Positions 1 to 6,043 are shown, numbered from the stretch's first letter. The stretch: DNA of 21,233 nt from CAZIWX01 sp964543125 (GCA_964543125.1 CAZIWX010000041.1:1-21233), one strand, 5' to 3'. The notes: generated from the letters alone by a model not told the origin. Program-made: numbers and translations.

Positions 1-55
1 ACGGCTCGAAGGCCGGGGGTGTTATGAAGAAACCATATAAACAATGTTAGGCGAT
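1..55 (+). repeat. 55-bp direct repeat, copy A, ending in GTTAGGC
   Basis: This stretch recurs at 827-881 without a visible mismatch. It ends with GTTAGGC at 46-52, a match to the integron R' consensus GTTRRRY, followed by GAT. In this copy the Phd/RelE pair starts 36 bases after the repeat. It probably represents the 3' end of a recombination site whose other half lies outside the window. Confidence 0.85.
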
Positions 56-88
56 ATTCTAAAATAATAATTTACAAGGAGTGACAAC

Positions 89-283
89 ATGTTGAAAATT
101 CATAAAAATATAGTGCTGGATGAAAACCAAAAGCCAGTGGCTGTTCAAATACCACTTAGCGATTTTGAGCGGTTAGAAGAGGTAATAGAAAATTATGGAC
201 TGGCAAAATTGATGGGTGAAGTAAAAGATGATGAACGGCTTTCAATTGAAGAGGCGAAAACCTATTACCAGTCATTGAAATAG
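89..283 (+). CDS. Phd/YefM-like antitoxin
   Basis: This 64-residue protein has the layout of small type II antitoxins. An N-terminal half (about residues 1-35) with KPVAVQIPLSDFERLEEVIE resembles the end of the Phd/YefM DNA-binding fold. An acidic C-terminal tail (VKDDERLSIEEAKTYY) would wrap the toxin. In such systems the antitoxin neutralises its partner and represses the shared promoter. The start is supported by AAGGAG at 76-81, seven bases before the ATG. The RelE-type gene begins one base after its stop, so the two are co-translated. It lacks the full 80-90 residue Phd domain, so the subfamily is uncertain; the antitoxin role rests mostly on the neighbour. Confidence 0.78.
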   Translation: MLKIHKNIVLDENQKPVAVQIPLSDFERLEEVIENYGLAKLMGEVKDDERLSIEEAKTYYQSLK

Positions 284-284
284 A

Positions 285-557
285 ATGTGGAAAATCGAAT
301 ATACAAAACGCTTTCTCAAGGAACTCTCAAAATTACCCTATGAGGTACAGGCTAAAGCAGAAAACATAGTCTTTGAGCAACTGTTATCCACTAACCCATT
401 TGATCTTGGGTATCTTGAACATATGACTGGCTATCCTGATAAATACAAAATCCGTATTGGAAAATACAGAATCGGTATTACAGCAGATAAATCCAATAAG
501 TTACTAATCTGCCAACGCATTGCACATCGTAAGGATATTTATCGAGTATTCCCATAA
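285..557 (+). CDS. RelE/ParE-family toxin
   Basis: At 90 residues it is the usual size for RelE/ParE toxins. Family features are the N-terminal WKIEYTKRFLKELSKLP, a central YPDKYKIRIGKYRIGI strand pair, and the C-terminal HRKDIYRVFP. RelE members are mRNA interferases acting at the ribosome; ParE members poison gyrase. The basic Arg/Lys run and terminal HRKDIYR favour a RelE-type RNase by family resemblance, but the target cannot be fixed from sequence. It starts one base after the upstream antitoxin stop. Only degenerate attC-like sequence follows it, which suits a single-operon cassette. Confidence 0.88.
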   Translation: MWKIEYTKRFLKELSKLPYEVQAKAENIVFEQLLSTNPFDLGYLEHMTGYPDKYKIRIGKYRIGITADKSNKLLICQRIAHRKDIYRVFP

Positions 558-564
558 TTCAGTC

Positions 565-695
565 ACATAACCAGTCGCTGCACCTGACCGAAAAACGCGG
601 GCGGCACCTAACATAAGTTTGGAGAGCAAATGAAATACAACCAAGACAAAATGTTAATCGGTGGAAACCCACGAGCCGGTGAGCTATCGTTTGCT
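565..695 (+). other. attC-like recombination site after the Phd/RelE cassette
   Basis: R''-like ACATAAC (565-571) is followed after five bases by GCTGCACC (577-584). Near the far end lies GGTGAGC (678-684), then four bases and an R'-like GTTTGCT (689-695). GCTGCACC and GGTGAGC pair along their whole length except for one unpaired G, the asymmetry typical of attC L''/L' arms. The 131-base length is within the usual attC range. R'' and R' are not exact complements, so the site may be worn. A further heptamer ACCTAAC (606-612) lies in the presumed loop. Confidence 0.5.
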
Positions 696-775
696 TTATT
701 TAAAGGTTGAAAGCGTGTGAATCCCAAAAGGGGAGCGATTAAGATGAGACGATTTATAGCCATAACACTATCAGC
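693..775 (+). pseudogene. Truncated copy of the lipoprotein cassette start
   Basis: Bases 693-775 repeat 1469-1551 with one difference (GCG versus GCA). The copy covers the leader, the ribosome binding site and the first eleven codons of the lipoprotein gene, with its ATG at 744. Homology stops inside the signal peptide. The frame then runs through unrelated sequence to TAA at 864-866, giving a 40-residue product with no Cys lipobox. On the left, similarity begins at the presumed cassette cut (690 against 1466). This looks like a second insertion of the same cassette that later lost its body by deletion. Confidence 0.75.
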
Positions 776-902
776 CCAATTCGAACACAATACATTTCTC
801 AACAATATGTATTCTATAGGTTTAAGACGGCTCGAAGGCCGGGGGTGTTATGAAGAAACCATATAAACAATGTTAGGCGATGAAATGTTGGAGCAAGGTT
901 AG
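776..902 (+). other. Non-coding joint with small hairpin and R' core
   Basis: No credible separate gene is seen. AATACAT at 789-795 and ATGTATT at 807-813 form a perfect 7-bp stem with an 11-base loop. The second copy of the 55-bp repeat follows, with GTTAGGC at 872-878, then a short leader to the DUF4160 gene. Confidence 0.5.
827..881 (+). repeat. 55-bp direct repeat, copy B, ending in GTTAGGC
   Basis: This is the second copy of the sequence at 1-55. The core heptamer is at 872-878, and the next gene begins 24 bases later. Two identical cassette ends, each followed by a different operon, are what independent insertion behind the same type of site would give. Confidence 0.85.
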
Positions 903-1139
903 ATGCCCACAATATTGAGAATTGGCCCATATCGGTTCTTCTTTTATGCAAGTGATCGAGATGAGCAAATCCATGTGCATGTCGAACGGGATGAATGCAT
1001 CGCAAAATTCTGGGTGGATCCGGTAAGGTTGCAGAAAAGTGGTGGGTTTCGTCGTTCTGAAATAAGCCGAGTGGCGAGAATTATTGGCGAACATCAGGTA
1101 AAAATAATGGAGGCGTGGAATGAGTATTTCGGCAATTGA
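903..1139 (+). CDS. DUF4160 family small protein
   Basis: This 78-residue protein matches the DUF4160 pattern: MPTILRIGPYRFFFYASDR, then a His-containing strand (EQIHVHVERDECIAKFWVDP), and a C-terminal helix (ISRVARIIGEHQVKIMEAWNEYF). The family's biochemical role is not established. It is very often encoded beside a DUF2442 protein, as here, and such pairs have been suggested to behave like toxin-antitoxin modules. The gene starts 24 bases after a core heptamer. Its last 20 bases overlap the DUF2442 gene in another frame, so the two are translationally coupled. Confidence 0.85.
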   Translation: MPTILRIGPYRFFFYASDRDEQIHVHVERDECIAKFWVDPVRLQKSGGFRRSEISRVARIIGEHQVKIMEAWNEYFGN

Positions 1140-1422
1140 ATTGGAAATTCCGGATGCTGTTGATGTCAGAGTAACAGAGGACACTCTGATCGTTGAGTTG
1201 AGTGATGGCAGAACGATAGCAGTACCTTTGGATTGGTACCCAAGACTGAAATATGCCACGGAAGATGAGCGAAACAATTGGAGGTTAATCGGCCGGGGAC
1301 AGGGCATTCATTGGGATGCTATAGATGAAGATATCAGCGTCGAGGGGTTATTGGCAGGAAAACCATCTGGCGAAAGCCAGTCCTCGTTCAATAAGTGGCT
1401 ACAAAAACGAAGTATCGCCTGA
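1120..1422 (+). CDS. DUF2442 family protein
   Basis: The 100-residue product has the DUF2442 core: a strand with VTEDTLIVELSDGRTIAVPL, the conserved DWYPRL.YAT.EER.NW-type segment (here DWYPRLKYATEDERNNW), and GIHWDAIDEDISVEGLLAG near the end. DUF2442 proteins are small and of unproven function, and are commonly paired with DUF4160. GGAGG at 1109-1113 is six bases before the ATG and fixes the start inside the upstream gene. The stop TGA (1420-1422) lies within GCCTGAC, a likely degenerate R'' heptamer, so the recombination site begins on the stop codon. Confidence 0.87.
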   Translation: MSISAIELEIPDAVDVRVTEDTLIVELSDGRTIAVPLDWYPRLKYATEDERNNWRLIGRGQGIHWDAIDEDISVEGLLAGKPSGESQSSFNKWLQKRSIA

Positions 1423-1471
1423 CAAGCTCCACCTGAACGCTCTGATAGAGGCAGACAAGTATTCATTAGCT
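1417..1471 (+). other. Degenerate short attC-like joint
   Basis: GCCTGAC (1417-1423) is one base from the exact complement of this cassette's own R' (GTTAGGC at 872-878). At the other end ATTAGCT (1465-1471) takes the place of R'. Between them CTG-CTCT-GAT-AGAG-CAG can form a small interrupted hairpin. At 55 bases the site is near the lower size limit of attC, and its L arms pair poorly, so it is probably inactive. The lipoprotein cassette begins at its right edge. Confidence 0.35.
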
Positions 1472-1519
1472 TTATTTAAAGGTTGAAAGCATGTGAATCC
1501 CAAAAGGGGAGCGATTAAG

Positions 1520-2725
1520 ATGAGACGATTTATAGCCATAACACTATCAGCATTATTGTTTTTAAGTGTTTTCCAGGCTTGTGAAAAAAAATCGACTAAT
1601 CCGGGAATAGGAGCACTTTATTTGATTGAAGTAATTCCAGCTGCTGTAAATATTGAGATTGATTCCACACAACAGTTTGCAGCAGTTGGTAGAGATGCGA
1701 ATATGAATATGATACCGGATCTATCCTTTACCTGGACCTCCCGTTATCCAAAAGTTGGTACAATCGATGGGTATGGGTTGTTAACGGGAATTTCGGCCGG
1801 CGTCACGATGGTTACCGCGAAATCCGGTGGTATTGAAAGCGCCCAAGTTTCGGTAAATGTCTATGATCCGGTTTTTTCAATTGTATTGTCACCTGAAAGC
1901 TTAGCCCTGGATTATGCGGCAACAGCCAGCTTTACAGCCGTTGGAAAAGACATTAATGGTGATGATATAACCGGTTTATCCTTTACCTGGACCTCAGACA
2001 ACCCTGAGATTGCCAGCGTGGATTCTAATGGTTTGGTTACCGGTGTAAGTGTCGGCACAACCACCATCACGGCCACATTAAGAGAAGTGGAAAGTTTGCC
2101 GGCCGTAGTCACCGTCAGCCCTCTGCCTGTCACTGACATTGACGGAAACGTGTATGAAACCGTGCGGATCGGTAATCAGGTCTGGATGGCGGAGAACCTG
2201 AAGGTAACGCATTATAGAGACGGTACGGCAATTCCCAATATCACAGATGGAACAGATTGGACTAATTTAACAACCGGTGCTTATTGTTATTATGACAATA
2301 ACAGCAGTAACGGAGACACTTATGGCGCCCTGTATAATTGGTACGCGGTTAATGACAGCCGGAATATCGCTCCGGAGGGCTGGCATGTTCCAACAGATAA
2401 TGAATGGCAAACCCTAATTGATTACCTTGGAGGTAGTAGCGTTGCCGGGGGCAAACTAAAAGAGGCCGGAACCACCCACTGGAATAGTCCCAATAGGGGT
2501 GCTGACAATGCGAGTGGCTTCACTGCGCTGCCTAATGGTTACCGCCACTACGACACTGGTAATTACATCGGTATAGGCTACTACGGTTACTTTTGGTCCG
2601 CTACTGAGACCACTAGTAACTACGCGTTGTTCCGTACACTGAGTTACTACGATTCAGAAGTCGGCCGGTACAGCTATTATAAAAGCTACGGGTTCGATAT
2701 CCGTTGCTTGAGGGATACCCCGTGA
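1520..2725 (+). CDS. Lipoprotein with two Ig-like repeats and FISUMP-type domain
   Basis: The start is set at the ATG at 1520, eight bases after AGGGGAG (1505-1511); a GTG at 1493 would add nine residues before the signal peptide. Residues 1-20 form a lipoprotein signal (MRRFIAITLSALLFLSVFQA) with Cys21 as the likely lipidated residue, so the protein should sit on a membrane facing the periplasm or outside. Two tandem Big_2-like repeats follow (about 34-113 and 119-200), each with a SFTWTS and ..GLLTG/GLVTG core. The C-terminal half (about 205-401) starts DIDGNVYETVRIGNQVWMAE and resembles the Fibrobacter succinogenes major paralogous domain, with GWHVPTDNEW and an end at YGFDIRCLRD. Its function is unknown; a surface or adhesive role is inference. 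It appears to be the cargo of a cassette, and its first 83 bases are duplicated upstream. Confidence 0.88.
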   Translation: MRRFIAITLSALLFLSVFQACEKKSTNPGIGALYLIEVIPAAVNIEIDSTQQFAAVGRDANMNMIPDLSFTWTSRYPKVGTIDGYGLLTGISAGVTMVTAKSGGIESAQVSVNVYDPVFSIVLSPESLALDYAATASFTAVGKDINGDDITGLSFTWTSDNPEIASVDSNGLVTGVSVGTTTITATLREVESLPAVVTVSPLPVTDIDGNVYETVRIGNQVWMAENLKVTHYRDGTAIPNITDGTDWTNLTTGAYCYYDNNSSNGDTYGALYNWYAVNDSRNIAPEGWHVPTDNEWQTLIDYLGGSSVAGGKLKEAGTTHWNSPNRGADNASGFTALPNGYRHYDTGNYIGIGYYGYFWSATETTSNYALFRTLSYYDSEVGRYSYYKSYGFDIRCLRDTP

Positions 2726-2756
2726 AATACTTCCAAATCAAACAATAAATAGGGGT

Positions 2757-2813
2757 TATTACACCTACGTATTGGAAAGTTTAAGCGATGGGAATAAGTA
2801 CACGGGTTATACG
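2757..2813 (+). pseudogene. N-terminal fragment of a GIY-YIG nuclease gene
   Basis: Read from 2757, the frame gives YYTYVLESLSDGNKYTGYT. This is the opening of a small GIY-YIG domain, with both the YYTYVL (GIY-like) and YTGYT (YIG-like) strands. No ATG precedes it in frame, and straight after the second strand the sequence passes into the attC-like element, giving a missense tail and a stop. Only about 19 codons survive. The fragment occupies the place where an R'' heptamer would be expected, so it marks a rearrangement at the end of the lipoprotein cassette. Confidence 0.7.
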
Positions 2814-2815
2814 AG

Positions 2816-2928
2816 GCTTCGAGCGGACTCACTAAATGGGATTGGTTGGCTGAATTGATGTCGCTGGATACACTTTAAATACAAAAGGATAAATCGTCCA
2901 AAAGCCGCTCAAGCGCGGGACGTTGGGC
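2816..2928 (+). other. attC-like site upstream of higBA, R'' missing
   Basis: L'' GCTTCGAGCGG (2816-2826) pairs with L' CCGCTCAAGC (2905-2914), leaving one unpaired base. R' is a consensus-perfect GTTGGGC at 2922-2928. Bases 2816-2914 are repeated at 3608-3706 with two differences in 99. No R'' is found; the space holds the GIY-YIG fragment. Confidence 0.75.
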
Positions 2929-2942
2929 AGACGTGGAAAGTG

Positions 2943-2971
2943 CTGGCATAGCATGACATCCGTGTTATACT
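2943..2971 (+). promoter_or_regulatory. Putative higBA promoter
   Basis: CTGGCA (2943-2948), 17 bases and TATACT (2966-2971) give a fair sigma70-type match. The predicted start of transcription falls at about the higB ATG, so the transcript would be nearly leaderless. It lies inside the cassette, which would let the module be expressed wherever it inserts. Confidence 0.45.
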
Positions 2972-2978
2972 TATATCG

Positions 2979-3272
2979 ATGATACGTTCATTTACAGACA
3001 AAGCCACGGAAGATATCTTCAATGGTACTGATTCTAAGATTGCGCGAAAAAAACTTCCTGTAAATCTCAGGAAAGTTGCTGTACGAAAACTTGACCAGTT
3101 AGACTCTGTTGTTCAACTTCCAGAACTTCGGATTCCACCTGGAAACAGATTCGAAGCATTGCATGGCGACCGGGAAGGGCGGTACAGTATTCGCATAAAT
3201 GATCAGTATCGGATTTGTTTTAGTTGGACGGAACTCGGTCCAATAGATGTAGAAGTAGTGGATTACCACTAA
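2979..3272 (+). CDS. higB: HigB toxin (RelE superfamily)
   Basis: The 97-residue protein matches HigB over its length. It opens IRSFTDKATEDIFNG, has a middle RKLDQLDSVVQLPELRIPPGNRFEALHGDREGRYSIRINDQYRICF (split over about residues 36-80) and ends VEVVDYH. The PPGNR.E.L.GDR.G.YSIRIN.Q.RI.F signature is characteristic of this family of ribosome-dependent mRNA interferases. No canonical RBS stands before the ATG, in keeping with the near-leaderless promoter. Toxin-first order with higA directly downstream is the usual higBA arrangement. The pair sits between two near-identical attC-like sites. Confidence 0.95.
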   Translation: MIRSFTDKATEDIFNGTDSKIARKKLPVNLRKVAVRKLDQLDSVVQLPELRIPPGNRFEALHGDREGRYSIRINDQYRICFSWTELGPIDVEVVDYH

Positions 3273-3283
3273 AGGAGAATAAG

Positions 3284-3583
3284 ATGGTCAGAATTCCAAC
3301 AAACAGAGTGCCAACACATCCAGGTGAAATGTTGCTGGAAGAATTCTTGAAACCAATGGGAATTACCCAAAAGCATCTGTCTATGGCAATACATGTCCCC
3401 TTCCAGAGAATCAATGAACTCGTAAATGGCAAAAGAGGGATTACTCCCAGTACCGCTTTACGGTTCTCACGATTTTTCGGAAACACTCCTGATTTCTGGA
3501 TGAATCTCCAGCAACGTTGGGATTTGTACCGGGCAAATACAAAAGAAGCAGAAGATTTACAACGAATTCACCATTATTCCTGA
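3284..3583 (+). CDS. higA: HigA antitoxin (XRE-type HTH)
   Basis: The start at 3284 follows AAAGGAGA (3271-3278), which itself overlaps the higB stop; an upstream in-frame ATG at 3224 lies inside higB and is less likely. The 99-residue product begins with the family motif THPGEMLLEEFLKPMGITQ. A helix-turn-helix follows (about residues 26-60: TQKHLSMAIHVPFQRINELV), then NGKRGITPSTALRFSRFFG and PDFWMNLQQRWDLY. HigA binds HigB and represses the operon promoter. Length and motifs are complete, so the module may be functional and could stabilise the cassette array. Confidence 0.95.
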   Translation: MVRIPTNRVPTHPGEMLLEEFLKPMGITQKHLSMAIHVPFQRINELVNGKRGITPSTALRFSRFFGNTPDFWMNLQQRWDLYRANTKEAEDLQRIHHYS

Positions 3584-3595
3584 GTTAGAATAGCT

Positions 3596-3719
3596 GCCCA
3601 ACATGCTGCTTCGAGCGGACTCACTAAATGGGATTGGTTGGCTGAATTGATGTCGCTGGATACACTGTAAATACAAAAGAATAAATCGTCCAAAAGCCGC
3701 TCAAGCTCAGCCGTTAGCA
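3596..3719 (+). other. attC-like site downstream of higBA
   Basis: All four parts are present: R'' GCCCAAC (3596-3602), five bases, L'' GCTTCGAGCGG (3608-3618), a loop region, L' CCGCTCAAGC (3697-3706), six bases and R' GTTAGCA (3713-3719). L'' and L' pair apart from one extra base in L''. R'' is the exact complement of GTTGGGC, the R' at the left edge of the same cassette. That is what a cassette needs to rebuild a perfect site on circularising. Total length is 124 bases. Confidence 0.82.
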
Positions 3720-3874
3720 CTAACGAGGAGATCCTCCGGCGGCGGCTGTTGGTAAATAACAGGTTCGCACCGCTTTATTTGGCGTAGGCCAGGCAGGCCG
3801 TTCCCACGCCGTGAGAACCAATTGAAAGACCGGCTCAATCTTCGTGATAACCGGCTGATCTTCAGCCGTTAGCG
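3714..3874 (+). other. Gene-less cassette-like folded unit
   Basis: This unit lies between GTTAGCA (3713-3719) and GTTAGCG (3868-3874), both preceded by CAGCC. It holds no ORF of note but many nested inverted repeats: CGTTAG/CTAACG at 3712-3725, GGTTC/GAACC (3762-3766/3815-3819), GGCGT/ACGCC (3781-3785/3806-3810) and GGCC/GGCC inside. A perfect CGGCTGA-TCT-TCAGCCG hairpin lies at 3852-3868. Outer ends CTAACG and CGTTAG also pair. It fits an empty cassette made almost wholly of an attC site. Confidence 0.5.
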
Positions 3875-4075
3875 TGGAGAAATTGTGGTCGAATCGGCAT
3901 TCTCTTTTTAATGTAGATAATTGCTTGAAATCTTACGAAGCATGGTTATATGTCGTTGAGTGTAGATTGGAGGATCACAAATTGCAAAGCAGCGCTATTT
4001 TTATTTCAAAAGGTGTCATTAATTTTTATCATTATAGCTTGAAAAACACTGTAATATTAATGAATAGATATAAAT
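3875..4075 (+). other. AT-rich spacer between cassette array and lipid cluster
   Basis: No convincing gene, promoter or terminator is visible. A GTG-started 70-codon frame crosses it but has no ribosome binding site or recognisable motif. The stretch is more AT-rich than the genes to the right and contains no further R' heptamer that I can see. Confidence 0.4.
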
Positions 4076-4885
4076 ATGAGGCATAACTACCCTGATAATG
4101 AACGTGCGACCACGGCATTACTGCTTGCCGCCGGAACAGGTAGCCGCCTGTATCCCCTGACGCGGTATGCTCCCAAATGCTTAACACTAGTTAATGGCCT
4201 TTCGATACTTGGGCGGCTGATTTCCGGTTTGAACCGGCATGGTTTCAAACGGCTGGTCGTGGTTACGGGGTATTTGGAAAGCCAAATAAGGAATTTTCTG
4301 GGGAATCGGGTAGGTGAGATCGCAATAGATTATATTTTCAGTCCGCTATACAACGAAACCAATAATATCTATTCGCTCTGGATGGCACGTGAAGTTATCA
4401 ATGAACCCTTTCTGCTGCTCGAAAGCGACCTTGTTTTTGATGATTCACTTCTGGATGCCATGCTGTATCCTGACGGAATAGCTGTTGGCAAGATGCAACC
4501 GTGGATGAATGGGACCTGTGTTACAATCGATCAATCGCAACAGGTTAAAGCATTTTTAAAGAGCAACGCGGACTCCTTCGGCGAAATCAAATATAAGACG
4601 GTTAATATTTACATTATTTCACTTGCTTCGTGGCATTGTATTGTAAAAAGATTGGAACAGCATATTTCAGATGGCAAAGTTAACGACTTTTACGAAACCG
4701 TATTTGCGGAAATGATTGCCGATGGCAGCCTCTCTTTGGAAACTGTCTCTTTTGACCCTAAACCATGGTATGAAATAGACACTATTGAAGACCTGGCGGA
4801 GGCTGAGAAACTATTTTCAGCAGACAATTATACGACCCCAAAAGCTGTTATGCTTTCACAACCCGGTATCTTAACATACAATTGA
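4076..4885 (+). CDS. LicC-like nucleotidyltransferase (putative amino-alcohol-phosphate cytidylyltransferase)
   Basis: This 269-residue protein is a single-domain NTP transferase. It has the nucleotide loop LAAGTGSRL (residues 17-25) with Y26PLT and Lys34 in APKCL, an ESDLVFDD acidic motif (116-123; Asp118 is a likely metal ligand), and a C-terminal PWYEIDTIEDLAEAEKL (from 230). N107-region NETNNIYSLWMA resembles choline-phosphate cytidylyltransferases of the LicC type rather than sugar-1-phosphate enzymes. Such enzymes use CTP and a phosphorylated head group to make the CDP-linked form. It stands first in a three-gene run, 42 bases before a CobD-like gene, with a CDP-alcohol transferase behind, which supports that role. 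The ATG at 4076 has no clear Shine-Dalgarno. The exact substrate is inference. Confidence 0.8.
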   Translation: MRHNYPDNERATTALLLAAGTGSRLYPLTRYAPKCLTLVNGLSILGRLISGLNRHGFKRLVVVTGYLESQIRNFLGNRVGEIAIDYIFSPLYNETNNIYSLWMAREVINEPFLLLESDLVFDDSLLDAMLYPDGIAVGKMQPWMNGTCVTIDQSQQVKAFLKSNADSFGEIKYKTVNIYIISLASWHCIVKRLEQHISDGKVNDFYETVFAEMIADGSLSLETVSFDPKPWYEIDTIEDLAEAEKLFSADNYTTPKAVMLSQPGILTYN

Positions 4886-4927
4886 TCAACGCTGTAACAT
4901 TCCCCCGGGAAAAGACATTAATTTTAA

Positions 4928-6043
4928 ATGTCACAAAATAATTATAAAACTCAATCCGAAAAATACGAATTCATCTCCGGTCAACACGGTGGCTACTATC
5001 GGCATAATTTTATAGATCATTCCTATCTCTATAACCTTTATTTCCCGCCGGAGACTATTTTTACAGATTTTAAAGATCAAATTCACGACCTTGTTTTGAA
5101 TTATCCGGTAGCGCAGGATACCCTTGCCGGGCTTGTAGGCAAAATAATAGATCAACCCGCGGAAAGAATTGTGGTTGGCAACGGAGCTTCTGAATTAATC
5201 AAAATAGTAGCCGGTCATATAACACAGAAATTAATCATCCCCGTGCCGTCTTTCAACGAATATGCCCATGCTGCGCCTGCGGGCCGGGTAGTCGAATTTC
5301 CACTCGAATTCCCATCCTTTCAGCTGGATGTGGATAAATTTGCCCGGGCGGCGATCAGGGTAAAAGCTGACCTAGCGGTTGTGGTGACGCCTAACAATCC
5401 AACAGCTATGTTAATCCCCAAGCCCGATCTCATTCGGCTTGTAAAAAAACTTGAAACTTTTGACTGTATGCTGATTATTGACGAATCATTTTTAGATTTT
5501 GCAGAAAACCCTGATCGAATAAGCCTGGAGCAGGAAATCGAAAATTATCCGAATATGGCAATTCTTAAAAGCATGAGCAAAGCTTACGGTATCTGTGGGC
5601 TGAGGATCGGCTATCTGCTGACTGCAAATTCGCAATTTGCTGAAGCTGTAAGAAATGGCGTGCCTATTTGGAATATTAACGGATTTGCGGAAGAGTTTCT
5701 GCGGCTGTTACCCGATTACAAACCGGAATTTATTGCAAGCTGTAAACAAGTTCGAACCGACAGAGACAGCTTGTATAAAAAACTTTGCGGTATAGAAGGT
5801 CTGACTGTTTTCAAGCCTGATGCAAATTTTGTCTTTTGTCGTCTGCCGGATGATGTGCAAAACTCTTCTGTAATTACGGAAAGATTATTTATTGAACATA
5901 ATATTTATATAAAGGACTGTGTGGATAAAACTCAGCCGGATTCCGATCGCTATCTGCGAATTGCCAGCCGTACAGAAGCAGAGAATTGTAATTTAGTTGA
6001 AGCATTAATTGACGTAATGGACTTAAAAAACAGATCAGCATAA
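4928..6043 (+). CDS. CobD-like PLP enzyme (putative L-serine/threonine-phosphate decarboxylase)
   Basis: The 371-residue protein has the class I/II aminotransferase fold. Lys218 in SMSKAYGICGLRIGY should bind PLP, VVGNGASELI (around 80) holds the cofactor phosphate, and TPNNPTA (154-160) and DESFLDF are the expected active-site stretches. It looks closer to CobD than to HisC: an N-terminal HGG (20-22), then near the end IYIKDC.....DSDRYLRIASRTEAEN, which parallels the CobD tail. CobD decarboxylates O-phospho-L-threonine, and a relative decarboxylates O-phosphoserine to phosphoethanolamine. No cobalamin genes are nearby; the neighbours are a cytidylyltransferase and a lipid phosphotransferase. 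I infer it supplies a phospho-amino-alcohol for lipid head groups. A true transaminase role (for example on a phosphonate aldehyde) cannot be excluded. The usual NNPTG is NNPTA here. Confidence 0.78.
   Translation: MSQNNYKTQSEKYEFISGQHGGYYRHNFIDHSYLYNLYFPPETIFTDFKDQIHDLVLNYPVAQDTLAGLVGKIIDQPAERIVVGNGASELIKIVAGHITQKLIIPVPSFNEYAHAAPAGRVVEFPLEFPSFQLDVDKFARAAIRVKADLAVVVTPNNPTAMLIPKPDLIRLVKKLETFDCMLIIDESFLDFAENPDRISLEQEIENYPNMAILKSMSKAYGICGLRIGYLLTANSQFAEAVRNGVPIWNINGFAEEFLRLLPDYKPEFIASCKQVRTDRDSLYKKLCGIEGLTVFKPDANFVFCRLPDDVQNSSVITERLFIEHNIYIKDCVDKTQPDSDRYLRIASRTEAENCNLVEALIDVMDLKNRSA

Larger units (their letters stand above)
1..3874 (+). mobile_element. Decayed integron cassette array (CALIN-like, no integrase)
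   Basis: The segment is a series of short gene units separated by non-coding, foldable joints bearing integron core-site heptamers. R'-type heptamers (GTTRRRY or close) lie at 46-52, 689-695, 872-878, 1465-1471 (ATTAGCT), 2922-2928, 3713-3719 and 3868-3874. Cutting after the first base of each gives cassettes 47-689 (Phd/RelE), 690-872 (truncated lipoprotein), 873-1465 (DUF4160/DUF2442), 1466-2922 (lipoprotein), 2923-3713 (HigBA) and 3714-3868 (no gene). All genes point the same way, as in cassette arrays, and three of the units are toxin-antitoxin or TA-like pairs, a common cargo of sedentary integrons. No IntI-like tyrosine recombinase is encoded in the window. The HigBA unit is well supported; the left joints are degenerate, so the array is an inference of mixed strength. 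Confidence 0.68.

Noticed and set aside
2816..3706. CRISPR-like or transposon-end interpretation of the 99-bp repeat pair
   Set aside because: Only two copies about 790 bases apart, in direct orientation, with attC-like arms and cores; no spacer series, terminal inverted repeats or transposase.
3874..4086. GTG-started 70-codon frame after the last cassette joint
   Set aside because: No ribosome binding site, no recognisable motif, and it overlaps the start of the cytidylyltransferase gene.
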